A stretch of DNA of 64,000 bases, taken from the NCBI RefSeq assembly GCF_001748245.1, contig NZ_BDFO01000001.1:4479471-4543470 (forward strand). Direction: 5' to 3'. Shown here in pieces: positions 32,040 through 41,136 of the stretch. The stretch comes from Oligoflexus tunisiensis. Its GTDB lineage: Bacteria; Bdellovibrionota_B; Oligoflexia; Oligoflexales; Oligoflexaceae. Both the position numbers and the translations under genes were made by a program. Positions within the stretch are counted from its first letter, which is position 1; every line of letters starts with the position of its first letter. The notes beneath the pieces are model-generated. The model did not search any database, was not told where the DNA came from, and saw only the letters and a list, made by a program, of their open reading frames with translations.

Positions 32040-34127
32040 ATGAACGGGATCAAAATCCTCTTCGTTTTACTCACAGCGTTCGGCTGCGCCCGGCCTCTCT
32101 TTGCCTACGCCTATGATCTGCGTAAACCGGAAACCATAGAGTTCGCTCAATTCGATGCCCCGCATCAGCTCGCCCACTGGCTGCAGAATGAACTGCCAGG
32201 TGTGGATCGACATTCGCGTTTTCAGGAATGGATCACAGGATTCGTGGCGCTTTTGCGAACCGATCTGAATGAGGAAACGGCCCCTGATCCCGAGGACGTG
32301 ACCTTCGCGGAACACGAGGCCCTGAAGCGGGGCTATCATCGGGAATATCTCTTCGTCAAACGCTATCGCCTCATGCAGGGCTTCCAAAAGGATCCGGGCA
32401 ATATGCAGGCCCGCCGCAAGGCTTACGAGGACCTGATTGCCGAAGCGCGGCGCCTTAAACGAAAAGGTTTCGAACTTCTGATTCTGACCGAGCTGGCCTG
32501 GCTGCTCGTGGACACCGGCAATGTCCTCGAAGGTTTTGGTCTGCTCCGGGATATTCCCAAAACGAGGCCGGAGAACCTTAACATCGGATACTATGATTGG
32601 CTGGAGATCCTGCACAATTCCGTGGTCACGCTGCAAAACAAGTCGGGTGAAGGCCAGTTGCTGTCCATCTATCGGGATATCCTGAGAGAGCTGGAAAAGA
32701 CCCGACCCCGTTATTTCCTGGCCGCCACCAAGGCCAACATCTCTCTGCTGGTGACCCGCATGGAGCAGCGACCGATGGATCTGGAGCCTGAAGTCCTCCT
32801 CGTCGATGCCATCAGCATGGCCCAGGAAGTGGATGAGGAAGCGACGCTGGCCACCGCTCTCTCGGTGCTCGGGGTTTATTATCAGAAGCAGGGACGCCTT
32901 CAGGATTCCCTGATTCAATTCAACAAGGCCCTGGTTCTCTTCAAAAAACTCGATGCCCGGGTGTGGATCGGGGATACCTACAAAAAATCTGCACGTTCGC
33001 ATGTTCTCCTGCAGCAGCATCAGAGGGCGCTGGAACTGCTCGCCAAGGCCCAGGAGATCTTCAAGCAGGATTACAAGCAGGATCAGCTGGAAATTCTCGA
33101 TCTGCAGCAGGAGGCGCATGCCGCCCTGCAGCAGCACCGGGAGGCCTGGCTGAAGCTGGAGCAGCATCTGCAGCTTTACAAGGACACGCTGGCCGCCAAT
33201 GAGAGTTCAGAACTCAGCTCCCGCCTCATCGACAATCAAATCGATCTGGAGCAGGCGCGGAGCCTCGCCCTGGAAACGGAAGCGGAAGCCAGACGTCGCA
33301 AGGCCATAGCGGAGGCGGAACTCCAGACCATCACCACCAGCCGGCAGCGTTCCCTGGATCAGCTGATTATCGGCGTCCTTGGCCTTCTGGCGCTTATCAT
33401 CGTGCTCGCGCTCGCCGGTCGCATGCTGCACCATAAGACCCACGACGTGCATGTCCACATTCGGGAAAACCTGCTGCAACGCTTTGTTCCACCGGCCCTG
33501 GCGCATGCCATCGCTGCCGGTGAAAAGCCTATCGAACAGGATCCGCAGTGGCATGACATCACGGTGGTCTTCGCCCGCATTCCTCATTTTGAAGAGCTGG
33601 TGCAAAACCTGGGTCCTCAGCGGCTGGCCGAGGTGCTGAGCGCCTTTCTGGAAGGGATGAGCGAGGTGATTTTCGCCCACGGCGGCACCATTGATAAATT
33701 TAATCGCGGCACGCTCATGATCCTCTTTGGAGCTCCGCTGCCCATGGATGATGAATCCCAGGTCAGGGCCGCGACACGCTGTGCGGAAGCGATGCTTCTG
33801 CGCCTGGACGAGCTGCAGCACTCCTGGTCGCTGCCAGCTGGCGTGGACCTGCAGCTCGCGATCGGCATTCACCATGGACCGGCGTTGGTTGGTTTCTTTG
33901 GAGGCGTGGAGCGCACCGACTATACCGCAATTGGGGCGACCGTGAACATGGCCTCAAGGATTGAAGGTCTGGCGGCTCCGGGTGATATCGTTGTGAGTGA
34001 AATTATCGCATTGATCCTGAAGGATGAAGAATATCGTCTGATGGGTCACTTCCTTCTCAAAGGGATCGAACTGCATCAGTCCCTTTATATCTGGATCCGG
34101 CATGGGGAACAGGAGGCGGTGTCATGA
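32040..34127 (+). CDS. TPR membrane protein with C2-like class III cyclase domain lacking metal-binding Asp
   Basis: A 695-residue protein. A signal peptide (ILFVLLTAFGCARPLFAYA) leads to a helical, TPR-rich extracytoplasmic region (about 60-400), a charged coiled coil, and a transmembrane helix near 443-465 (LIIGVLGLLALIIVLALAG). The C-terminal cyclase homology domain (about 500-690) is one-sided. Both metal aspartates are gone: Arg513 in VFARIPHF and Gly557 in FNRGTLMILFG. The purine pair Lys553 and Thr629 and the transition-state pair Asn636 and Arg640 (YTAIGATVNMASRIE) are intact. On its own it should be inactive. The next gene, overlapping by ATGA, has the reverse pattern, so I infer a heterodimer. 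The TPR part probably senses a protein or peptide outside the inner membrane. Confidence 0.85.
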   Translation: MNGIKILFVLLTAFGCARPLFAYAYDLRKPETIEFAQFDAPHQLAHWLQNELPGVDRHSRFQEWITGFVALLRTDLNEETAPDPEDVTFAEHEALKRGYHREYLFVKRYRLMQGFQKDPGNMQARRKAYEDLIAEARRLKRKGFELLILTELAWLLVDTGNVLEGFGLLRDIPKTRPENLNIGYYDWLEILHNSVVTLQNKSGEGQLLSIYRDILRELEKTRPRYFLAATKANISLLVTRMEQRPMDLEPEVLLVDAISMAQEVDEEATLATALSVLGVYYQKQGRLQDSLIQFNKALVLFKKLDARVWIGDTYKKSARSHVLLQQHQRALELLAKAQEIFKQDYKQDQLEILDLQQEAHAALQQHREAWLKLEQHLQLYKDTLAANESSELSSRLIDNQIDLEQARSLALETEAEARRRKAIAEAELQTITTSRQRSLDQLIIGVLGLLALIIVLALAGRMLHHKTHDVHVHIRENLLQRFVPPALAHAIAAGEKPIEQDPQWHDITVVFARIPHFEELVQNLGPQRLAEVLSAFLEGMSEVIFAHGGTIDKFNRGTLMILFGAPLPMDDESQVRAATRCAEAMLLRLDELQHSWSLPAGVDLQLAIGIHHGPALVGFFGGVERTDYTAIGATVNMASRIEGLAAPGDIVVSEIIALILKDEEYRLMGHFLLKGIELHQSLYIWIRHGEQEAVS

Positions 34128-36157
34128 GGCATATCCTGATCCTGCTCCTCTTTTGGACCACACCGCTCCTCGCGGGCCCCTGTTTGAAATCCTCCCTGAC
34201 GTTGATGCAGCTCCTTCAACTGGCCGCCGATGATCCGGTCACCCTCATCGAACAAAGTCAGCGGGATCTTCTCCAGCTGCGGGATCGCCGGCAGCCCGCG
34301 GCCGCCTGGTGTGCCCTGGCTCTGGGTTTGGCGCACATGAATCTGCACGATATCAGCGTCATGGAAAGTCCCGCCGCCTTCGAACTCGGGGCACGTGTGG
34401 CCCATGATCAAAAACTTGGCGACGTGGCCCTGGTATTGGATGCCATGGCTCTGGCCTGGCGTTTCATGCAGGATGAAAAGCCGGATCGTCTTCTGATCCA
34501 GCAGCTTCTGCAGAAGGTCGCGGATTATTCCACCGAGGCCCAGGTGCTCAGCCAGGTGCTTCTCTACAATGATCTGGATCCTCATGATCGCGCGGTCCAT
34601 GAGTTGAAACTGCAAAGGATGGCGGAGGATCTGCGTCTGCCGCTCCTTCTGCGCGTCTTCATTCACGAGGACCTATCCTACGCCATCGATCATCGCAAGT
34701 TTCCCGAACGCGCCATCCCTTCGATTCAGCTCGTGTGGGACGGACTGCAGGCCCTGCCGCTGCGCTTCATGAAAGCGAATACGGCCTATAACCTGGGCAT
34801 CGTCCATATCTATCGCAAGAGCCCGGAGGGGGATCGCGCGGCACATGAGCTGCTGAAGCAATCCTGGGAACTTTCCAAAAGTCTGCCGCACAGCAGCCTG
34901 CACGGATCGGTTCTGATCGCTCAGGCCACCCTCCTGCATCGCAGGGGGCAAACGGCAGCGGCCCTGCGCACCCTGAAAGCCGCTCTCGCTTATTTCAAAC
35001 CGGATGTGGATCGCGAATGGCTCGGCGAAGCGCATGGCAAAGCGGCCACCATTTATGTGGAAACGGGACAATGGAACAAGGCGCTCGATGCCATCGCCCA
35101 GGTTCGCCGTATCCTGCCGGAATCCATGGTCCATGATCACCTCGTTATCCGTGAACTGGAGGCCCGGGCGCTCTTTGGTTTGCGCGATTATCCCAGGGCT
35201 TATGAAGCGCTGCTGGACGCCACCCAACGCCTGCGCACCTGGCAGGAAAAAATAGCCCGGGACGCTTATGAATCGGAAGCCGCACGTCTTGGGTTGCAGG
35301 CGGAAGAGGAAAAGACCCGCGCGCTGACCGCACAAAAGGAAATCGCGACCGGAAATTTGCGTCTGGAAGCGATGAAGACCCGTTCCCTGCGTTTGCAGCT
35401 CGGCCAACGTCTCGGCCTGGCCGCTCTGCTCCTTCTTCTCACGGGCCTCAGCCTTGGGATCAGTGTGAAGGTCATCCGCAATCTGATCGAACTCCGTCGC
35501 ATGAATCATTACCTCGCGACTCATGTTTTGCAGCGTTTTCTGCCGCCTCAGGTGATTCGTGATGTGCTCGAGGGTCGCATGCAACTCCACGATCAGCCGG
35601 AGCAGCGTCTCGTGACCGCACTCTTCGTCGATATCGTCAGTTTCACAGCGGCCACGGAAACGCTGGGCACCACCGAAATCTCCCGCATCCTGAATCGCTT
35701 CATGATCGCCACCACAAGGGAAACCTTTGCCTGCAACGGCCTGATCGAACGCTATGTCGGGGACGCGGTGATGATCGTCTTCGGAGACACGGGCAGTACG
35801 CAGGCGAGCGACCAGGCCCGACAGGCCTTCGCATGTGCCGAGGGCATTTTGAAGCAGCTTGAGGCCATCAATCGTGAGCTGTCTCCCGACCTTCCCTGGC
35901 GTCTGGAGGTCCGCATGGGCATTCATCAGGGACTCGCTGTGGTCGGCAATATCGGGCATGCCGCGCGCATGGAGTACATGGCTCTCGGCGAGGCGGTGGA
36001 TGTCGCGCATAAACTGCAGGAAGAGGCGGAACCTGGGGAAATACTGATCAGCCGCCCCATGACCTGGCACCTCAGCCGCGATCGTTATATGCCCCGCGCC
36101 AGCCATCGGGTGACGCCAGCTGCGGTCGAGATTTTCATCCTCAAAAAAGGCGCCTGA
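34124..36157 (+). CDS. TPR membrane protein with C1-like class III cyclase domain lacking transition-state Asn/Arg
   Basis: A 677-residue partner of the upstream gene with the same plan: signal peptide (ILILLLFWTTPLLAGP), TPR-like helical region to about 400, transmembrane helix near 428-448 (LGLAALLLLLTGLSLGISV), cyclase domain about 490-670. Both metal aspartates are present, Asp503 (LFVDIVSFT) and Asp547 (YVGDAVMIVFG). The purine positions are Arg543 and Met619, and the transition-state pair is changed to Asp626 and Lys630 (LGEAVDVAHKLQ). This is the complement of the upstream protein. Class III cyclases form head-to-tail dimers whose sites use metal residues of one chain and purine/Asn/Arg residues of the other, so one full site can form. 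Translational coupling (4-base overlap) supports equal amounts. Confidence 0.87.
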   Translation: MRHILILLLFWTTPLLAGPCLKSSLTLMQLLQLAADDPVTLIEQSQRDLLQLRDRRQPAAAWCALALGLAHMNLHDISVMESPAAFELGARVAHDQKLGDVALVLDAMALAWRFMQDEKPDRLLIQQLLQKVADYSTEAQVLSQVLLYNDLDPHDRAVHELKLQRMAEDLRLPLLLRVFIHEDLSYAIDHRKFPERAIPSIQLVWDGLQALPLRFMKANTAYNLGIVHIYRKSPEGDRAAHELLKQSWELSKSLPHSSLHGSVLIAQATLLHRRGQTAAALRTLKAALAYFKPDVDREWLGEAHGKAATIYVETGQWNKALDAIAQVRRILPESMVHDHLVIRELEARALFGLRDYPRAYEALLDATQRLRTWQEKIARDAYESEAARLGLQAEEEKTRALTAQKEIATGNLRLEAMKTRSLRLQLGQRLGLAALLLLLTGLSLGISVKVIRNLIELRRMNHYLATHVLQRFLPPQVIRDVLEGRMQLHDQPEQRLVTALFVDIVSFTAATETLGTTEISRILNRFMIATTRETFACNGLIERYVGDAVMIVFGDTGSTQASDQARQAFACAEGILKQLEAINRELSPDLPWRLEVRMGIHQGLAVVGNIGHAARMEYMALGEAVDVAHKLQEEAEPGEILISRPMTWHLSRDRYMPRASHRVTPAAVEIFILKKGA

Positions 36158-36158
36158 T

Positions 36159-36782
36159 TCAGGTTTTTTTGAGATATTTTTCCTTGAAGCTTTGAAAGCC
36201 TGGCCTGTGACTCAGGCGCTCCCGATAATCGAGAAGTCCCCGATCCAGTCCTGGTGCACTCAGGAATTTGGCCCAGCTGATCAGCGAGACCATGAAGATA
36301 TCCACCACCTGAAACTCTTCCCCCAATACGAAAGGTCGCATGTTCATATGCGCCGCAAGGATTTTGCAGGACGCCGCGAACGTCTCCATGGCCTGAGGGA
36401 TGATGGCCGGCACCCGCGCGGCTTCGGGCAGGAGCACGGTGTTCTTCATCACGAGCCAAAGCGGGGCTTCCAATTCCGTCAGGGCAAACGACAGCCATTG
36501 ATCATGCGTGCCGCGGGCCCGGCTGCCACAGGCCGGGATCAGGCGCTTGTCGGGATATTGATCCGCAAGCCAGGTGCAGATCGCGGATGTTTCCGCGAGA
36601 CTATAGTTGTCCACTGTGATGCAGGGCACCTTGCCAAAGGGATTGATGCGCCAGTAATCAGGATGATAGTGCTCGCCCTTGCGTGGATCGACAGGTTCCA
36701 ATTCCGCGGGCACCTGCAGTTCCTCAAGCAGCCAGAGAACCCGCATGGCCCGGGTCATCGGCGTTCCATAGACTTTAATCAA
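36159..36782 (-). CDS. Glutathione S-transferase family protein
   Basis: A 207-residue GST-like protein. The thioredoxin-fold N domain has KVYGTPMTRAMRVLWLLEEL, the cis-Pro in GKVPCIT, and the glutathione-contact segment LAETSAICTWLA (Glu-Thr-Ser, where most have Glu-Ser). The helical C domain includes FVLGEEFQVVDIFMVSLISW, the N-capping box region. These enzymes conjugate glutathione to electrophiles or reduce bound substrates in the cytoplasm; the substrate is unknown. Its start overlaps the stop of the DUF6279 lipoprotein gene by 4 bases, and its end is 1 base from the convergent cyclase gene. Confidence 0.88.
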   Translation of the reverse strand: MIKVYGTPMTRAMRVLWLLEELQVPAELEPVDPRKGEHYHPDYWRINPFGKVPCITVDNYSLAETSAICTWLADQYPDKRLIPACGSRARGTHDQWLSFALTELEAPLWLVMKNTVLLPEAARVPAIIPQAMETFAASCKILAAHMNMRPFVLGEEFQVVDIFMVSLISWAKFLSAPGLDRGLLDYRERLSHRPGFQSFKEKYLKKT

Positions 36783-37660
36783 TGATGACTCCTCTGGGTG
36801 ACCTGCAGACTTTCCAAATCGACAATCAGGTCCTTGATCACTTTATTCAGATGCTGCCATTGGTCCTGATCGAGGCTTGCAAAGAGCGCGATCAGGAAAC
36901 TCTGCGCACGTTCCTGGGATTCCTTCCGAAAGCGCAGATACTCGGGATCACGGAAACTTCCCTCGGGCTCCGCGGAATTTCGCAGCGCCGTGACCAGCTG
37001 ATCACGGTCGTGTTTCCGGAGCAGATCCATCCAAAACTCACGGGAACGCCGGCGCTGCTTGAGCTTTTCCGTCAGCGTCGCGCGATTCCAGCCCAGCTTT
37101 TCCACCAGCAGGACCTTTTGGTCCTTGCGCAGTTTGCCAAACCAGAACTTGTATTTGGAAGCCGCATCATCCACGTGATCAGCAAATTCCTCGGGAAATT
37201 CCTTATCGTTGTGTTCAAGGAGTTTGACCAGATGGCGGTCGGATTTATTGAGCTTCTTTTCCAGATGTTCAATCTGTCCGGCATCCAGCTGCTTCAGGAG
37301 CAGCGCCAGCGGTGGCGTCACACGTTCGGTGATTTCCGCGCGCCAGACATTGACCCGCGCGACCCAGCTTTCATAGGTTTTGGCATCGATACGCCCGGCT
37401 TCGACCGCCTTCTGCACATCGCGCAAAAGCTCCGTGATGGCCGGCAGACGCTCCGCCTTCAGCCAGTTCACTGTATCATGCACGGGAATTTTGATGCTTT
37501 TTTCCTGCGCGTCGGTCAGATCCAGATAGCTATCCATCTGGTAGACGACAAGCCAGTCGAGGTTGTTGAAGATCATGCGCTTGTAGGCGCAGCCGCTCAA
37601 TATCAAAATGGGCAGGATAAATCCGGCCAGAATTTTTCGAGGAAAGCGCCAAGGATTCAC
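36779..37660 (-). CDS. DUF6279 family lipoprotein
   Basis: A 293-residue lipoprotein with a signal peptide ending in the lipobox ILSGCAY. The mature part is almost entirely helical and charged. The opening NNLDWLVVYQMDSYLDLTDAQ followed by long amphipathic helices is typical of DUF6279 proteins, whose function is not known. It should sit on the periplasmic side of a membrane. The start is GTG at 37660, chosen for AAGGGAG in front of it; the frame continues upstream but adds non-signal residues. It overlaps the GST gene by ATGA, so the two are co-translated. Confidence 0.75.
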   Translation of the reverse strand: MNPWRFPRKILAGFILPILILSGCAYKRMIFNNLDWLVVYQMDSYLDLTDAQEKSIKIPVHDTVNWLKAERLPAITELLRDVQKAVEAGRIDAKTYESWVARVNVWRAEITERVTPPLALLLKQLDAGQIEHLEKKLNKSDRHLVKLLEHNDKEFPEEFADHVDDAASKYKFWFGKLRKDQKVLLVEKLGWNRATLTEKLKQRRRSREFWMDLLRKHDRDQLVTALRNSAEPEGSFRDPEYLRFRKESQERAQSFLIALFASLDQDQWQHLNKVIKDLIVDLESLQVTQRSHH

Positions 37661-37753
37661 GAAAATACTCCCTTGCCTAGAGTGTGTTCCGGGCCCATTA
37701 TAGGCCAAAGTCCCTGGCGCTGCGACCGAATTTCCTCAATAAATGTTGCGATT

Positions 37754-38089
37754 TTAGCGTTGATAAAAGCCAAAGGCACGATGAATGGCGGCCTCCAGAT
37801 ACTTTTCCGGACAGATCACCCAATGAATGCGCTTATCAAAAAAGCGCGCGAGCTGCTCCGTCAAAACTTCAATTGAAGTCTGAGCGTGGGTTGCAATCGT
37901 GACACTGGCGGAGTCCTCGCAGATGGGCAGGCATTGCCACTGCAGACAACGGGCGTGGCTCAACCGAATCAAAAGCTTGGGGTCCAAAAATTCCTCAGGC
38001 AGCTGCGCATAGAACGGCAGCTGGGATGAACTGTTGGGAACATTTTGTGCTGTCCGATCCCGATGCGACGGGCGTTTGCGATCCTGCAT
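37754..38089 (-). CDS. Stand-alone GspE_N/MshEN-like domain protein
   Basis: A 111-residue protein. From about residue 28 it follows the pattern of the N-terminal domain of type II secretion/type IV pilus ATPases (GspE_N, MshEN): LPEEFLDPKLLIRLSHARCL, WQCLPICEDSASVTIATHA, and HWVICPEKYLEAAIHRAFG. No ATPase part follows, and none lies nearby. Some MshEN domains bind c-di-GMP through an RLGxx...L pattern; the N-terminal half here does not show it clearly. It could act as a free regulatory domain for pili or secretion. The start ATG at 38089 is preceded by GGAAGGG. The family call is an inference from pattern only. Confidence 0.5.
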   Translation of the reverse strand: MQDRKRPSHRDRTAQNVPNSSSQLPFYAQLPEEFLDPKLLIRLSHARCLQWQCLPICEDSASVTIATHAQTSIEVLTEQLARFFDKRIHWVICPEKYLEAAIHRAFGFYQR

Positions 38090-38255
38090 GGTTAAGACCC
38101 TTCCCCAATCCCCCGGCTGGTGCCGCCTGATTTGAACCACCTGTCAAGTGGCGATCGGACGAATGCGGATCTTTCTCAAGTTTCCGCGTTTTCCCGGTTG
38201 AAATCGAGCACCTGAACCCCTGCATTTTAAAGAGGCAGGGACGATTCCGCGCGCT

Positions 38256-39314
38256 TTACCAAAGGAAAGAGACACCTGGCAGCCAGATCACCGGTGGGGC
38301 CCGTCCACGCTTGTCATCCTTCAGGCGGACGAGGTAACTGCTCGACAGCGCGATCACGTCCCACCAGGTGTGAATGAAGATGCTTTCGCTCAGAGTCCAG
38401 TTGCGTTTCTGCTGCAGCCATCCCAGGTAAAAGCCAATTCCGGCCTGGGCCACAGGCCGCTCGACCGTGCCGCGATGGGCCAGAGCGAAGAGAGTCGCCT
38501 GCAGGGTATTGGCCCACAAGGTCGAATGGGTCTGGTCATAAAAGAGCGGCTGCAGATAGCCACGAAAGAGCGCCTCCTCCGCGACACCAGCGTTGTAGGA
38601 GATCGCAGCTGTATGGAAAGCATCGGCGGAGCTGAAGGGATCGCGTTGATAATCCTCGGACAGAAAGTTGGGACCCATGGCACCCAGTCCTGCGGCCACC
38701 AGAAGCGGAATCCAGGTCGTTTTCCGCTGCAAATGTGAGAATTCAAAAGGCGCGACCAGAAGATCCATGGGGGTTTCCTCGTGTTCGAGGAAGGCAAAAC
38801 GTCCGGAGGCGCGATGCGTTTCCACCCCGGAACGAAACGAATGCCAGGCGCTCAGGGCCCCGATCGATAGGGTATATTGAAGGGCAAGCGTGGCCTGACG
38901 TGGCAGCTCCTCATGTTGGGCGAAATCACTCTTTTGGGATTCGGTCCAGAGATCCCACTGCATATCTTCATGCATATCCTTCAATTTGCGCGCACGATTT
39001 GTATACCAGATCAAGGATCCCGCCCACACGGAGGAATAGACCAGACCCGATCGCGTGTGCCCCTGTGCGTACTGATCAAGGCCAGGCAGGAACAGGGATA
39101 GAATGGGGCGCCAGTAGAGATTCTGCGGCTCCTTGGGCGCATCGGCCGGAGCAAACCAGCTGGCGTCAAGCGGTTCCCTGGGCGCATCGGCCGGAGCAAA
39201 CCAGCTGGCGTCAAGCGGTTCCCTGGGCGCATCGGCCGGAGCAAACCAGCTGGCGTCAGCCCGGATCCTGGGCATCCAAAGAAACAGCAAAAAAAAGATC
39301 CAGACGATTCGCAT
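38256..39314 (-). CDS. CPBP family intramembrane metalloprotease
   Basis: A 352-residue membrane protein with a signal/anchor helix (IVWIFFLLFLWMPRIRA). Three nearly identical 15-residue repeats (DASWFAPADAPREPL) come next, then several hydrophobic helices. The C-terminal CPBP (Rce1-like) domain has the EExxxR motif at Glu246-Glu247 (GVAEEALFRGYLQP), the second motif in LFALAHRG, and the third in FIHTWWD. These are metal-binding residues of the Abi/CPBP protease family, used in prenyl-protein-type or bacterial signal proteolysis. The start is ATG at 39314, where the signal helix begins. It is a single gene. Confidence 0.83.
   Translation of the reverse strand: MRIVWIFFLLFLWMPRIRADASWFAPADAPREPLDASWFAPADAPREPLDASWFAPADAPKEPQNLYWRPILSLFLPGLDQYAQGHTRSGLVYSSVWAGSLIWYTNRARKLKDMHEDMQWDLWTESQKSDFAQHEELPRQATLALQYTLSIGALSAWHSFRSGVETHRASGRFAFLEHEETPMDLLVAPFEFSHLQRKTTWIPLLVAAGLGAMGPNFLSEDYQRDPFSSADAFHTAAISYNAGVAEEALFRGYLQPLFYDQTHSTLWANTLQATLFALAHRGTVERPVAQAGIGFYLGWLQQKRNWTLSESIFIHTWWDVIALSSSYLVRLKDDKRGRAPPVIWLPGVSFLW
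39128..39262 (-). repeat. 45-base in-frame tandem repeat inside CPBP gene
   Basis: Units lie at 39128-39172, 39173-39217 and 39218-39262, nearly identical in DNA. They encode a 15-residue Ala/Pro-rich repeat just after the signal helix, probably a flexible periplasmic spacer. The near identity of the DNA means recent expansion. Confidence 0.9.
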
Positions 39315-39534
39315 TCGCAAGCCCCGAATTCTTACCGGAAATCCCAACGGCTTTTCATCTTCTCCAAAGTCCAAGGGAAAGGCAAGTCGCGAAACCTTCG
39401 TCCAAAGGGAGTAACAGAAGCAATTTCACGTTGTTCTTTTCCAGACTTAAGGGCCTTACGGAAAAGTAAAGGCAAGCGGCCTTGAGAGATCCCGAAGGGT
39501 TTCTCATTAGGAGAATGTTCCAGGAGAACCAACA

Positions 39535-41136
39535 ATGAAAAATTCAATGTTCGGAAAAGTCGCAACGGGTCTGCTCGGGGTCACCGTTACCCTGTCAGCC
39601 TGTGGAAAAAGTGATTCGTCCTCTGATGACGCAGCCACGACCACAACAACAACGGACACCACGACCGAAGTCGCCGCGGGCACTCTGGCCCTCGTGCCTT
39701 CCATCGTGCTGGCATCGCCCACGGGTGCCACCACCACGACCGCACTGAGACTGGCTGATGAGGAACCTGACCTGGATGTGGAAGATCCCAAGGCTGCTGT
39801 TGCAGCTTTGGATGAGGCCTTTGCCAGTGCCACGGATATCAAAGGCTGTCTCGTAGGTTTGGGTCGTAAGGCTCCCCAGGCCCGTAACACCAATTGTTAT
39901 GGCCCATCCGTGGTTTATCGCAACCATCCCGACTCGACGAGCGGTGACCCAAGTCCGGCTCAAATGCCTTCGGGTGACCTTGGTATCTTCGATGCATCGG
40001 AAACCAGCGGTGAAGCCTGCGTGGCTGCCAAGATGAATGAGATGACCGGATCCATCCGCGCCACGGTAAAAGAATCCATCGAAACCGGAAAACGTGCCCT
40101 TTGCTTCGCTGCTGTCCTCGGTAAGGAACTGCCAACTGCGGAAGGTGAGGAGCTGGATCTGACAGAAGATGTGAATACAGCTCTGACGGAAATCGCTGCT
40201 GATCTCGACAAGAAGGGCACGCTGACCTTCGAAACCATCAAGATTACTCTGTTGGAAGCGGCCGAAACCGGCAACGTCTTTCAAACGGATGTGCAGGCTG
40301 ATATCCCCAAAGGATCGATCTGGACTCGCGTGGTAACCAAAAAATACAGCGACACCCACACCAAGGGTTATGTCTGGGGCGTCCTCGAGCGATCAGAGTC
40401 AGGGGCCACGCTGCAAGGCGCACCTTCTCAGAACGATCCTCATGTGTTCTCGGTGATCTATGAGAAGGACGGCGACGTCATGAAGTTTGAAGGCACCAAG
40501 TCCGTGGCTCAAAGCACCACAGACAAGAGCGCCATCGAAGCCGATCCAACCGCACTCTTTGAATCGGATAAACGCGTTCGCGTCGCCTCCACCGGCAACC
40601 CTGGTTATTCCCATGTGATGGCCAGTATGGATTCCGCCACAGGTGCAGGTGAAATGATCTTCATGTGGACGGCTGGTGGTGCGATGGAAGAGCAACGGAC
40701 TCTGCACGCCAAAGTCACTGTCAGTGGCGAGACCCGCAGCGGCTGGGGCTACTTTGGTTTCGGTCCCAAGCTCGGTGATTTCCGCACCCTCGTGAAAGCA
40801 GGAACTGTTACTGATACCCAGCAGTCGATTGAAAAAATGATCTGCAACTGGGCAGGTCCGAACCACAGCCACACCGGGATCACCTACGCACAAAAGCAGG
40901 TGATCACCTTTACCACAGACAAGTTCACAGCCACTACCAACCATGTGGGTTTCGCCGGCCGTAACAACTGCGGGCAGGGCGTGACCAGCAGTACGTTTGA
41001 AGTGGCCAAAGGCAACCCCGGTGATACCGTGACCTATGCTGCCTGGCCTACGTTCTCGCTGATCGACATCTCCACCGGTGAAGACAAAACCAATTTGCAG
41101 TCGGTGAAAAGCCTGCTGCTTGACTCGTCTCTCTAA
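39535..41136 (+). CDS. Large lipoprotein of unknown function
   Basis: A 533-residue lipoprotein. The signal peptide ends in the lipobox TLSACGK and is followed by an Asp/Ser/Thr-rich linker with a Thr run (ATTTTTTDTTTE). The mature part has no motif that I recognise. A few cysteines are spread along the chain (IKGCLVGLG, TNCYGPS, EACVAAKM, ICNWAGP, NNCGQG), so disulfides in the periplasm or at the surface are likely. AGGAG precedes the ATG. It is a single gene with a strong terminator right after its stop. Confidence 0.7.
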   Translation: MKNSMFGKVATGLLGVTVTLSACGKSDSSSDDAATTTTTTDTTTEVAAGTLALVPSIVLASPTGATTTTALRLADEEPDLDVEDPKAAVAALDEAFASATDIKGCLVGLGRKAPQARNTNCYGPSVVYRNHPDSTSGDPSPAQMPSGDLGIFDASETSGEACVAAKMNEMTGSIRATVKESIETGKRALCFAAVLGKELPTAEGEELDLTEDVNTALTEIAADLDKKGTLTFETIKITLLEAAETGNVFQTDVQADIPKGSIWTRVVTKKYSDTHTKGYVWGVLERSESGATLQGAPSQNDPHVFSVIYEKDGDVMKFEGTKSVAQSTTDKSAIEADPTALFESDKRVRVASTGNPGYSHVMASMDSATGAGEMIFMWTAGGAMEEQRTLHAKVTVSGETRSGWGYFGFGPKLGDFRTLVKAGTVTDTQQSIEKMICNWAGPNHSHTGITYAQKQVITFTTDKFTATTNHVGFAGRNNCGQGVTSSTFEVAKGNPGDTVTYAAWPTFSLIDISTGEDKTNLQSVKSLLLDSSL

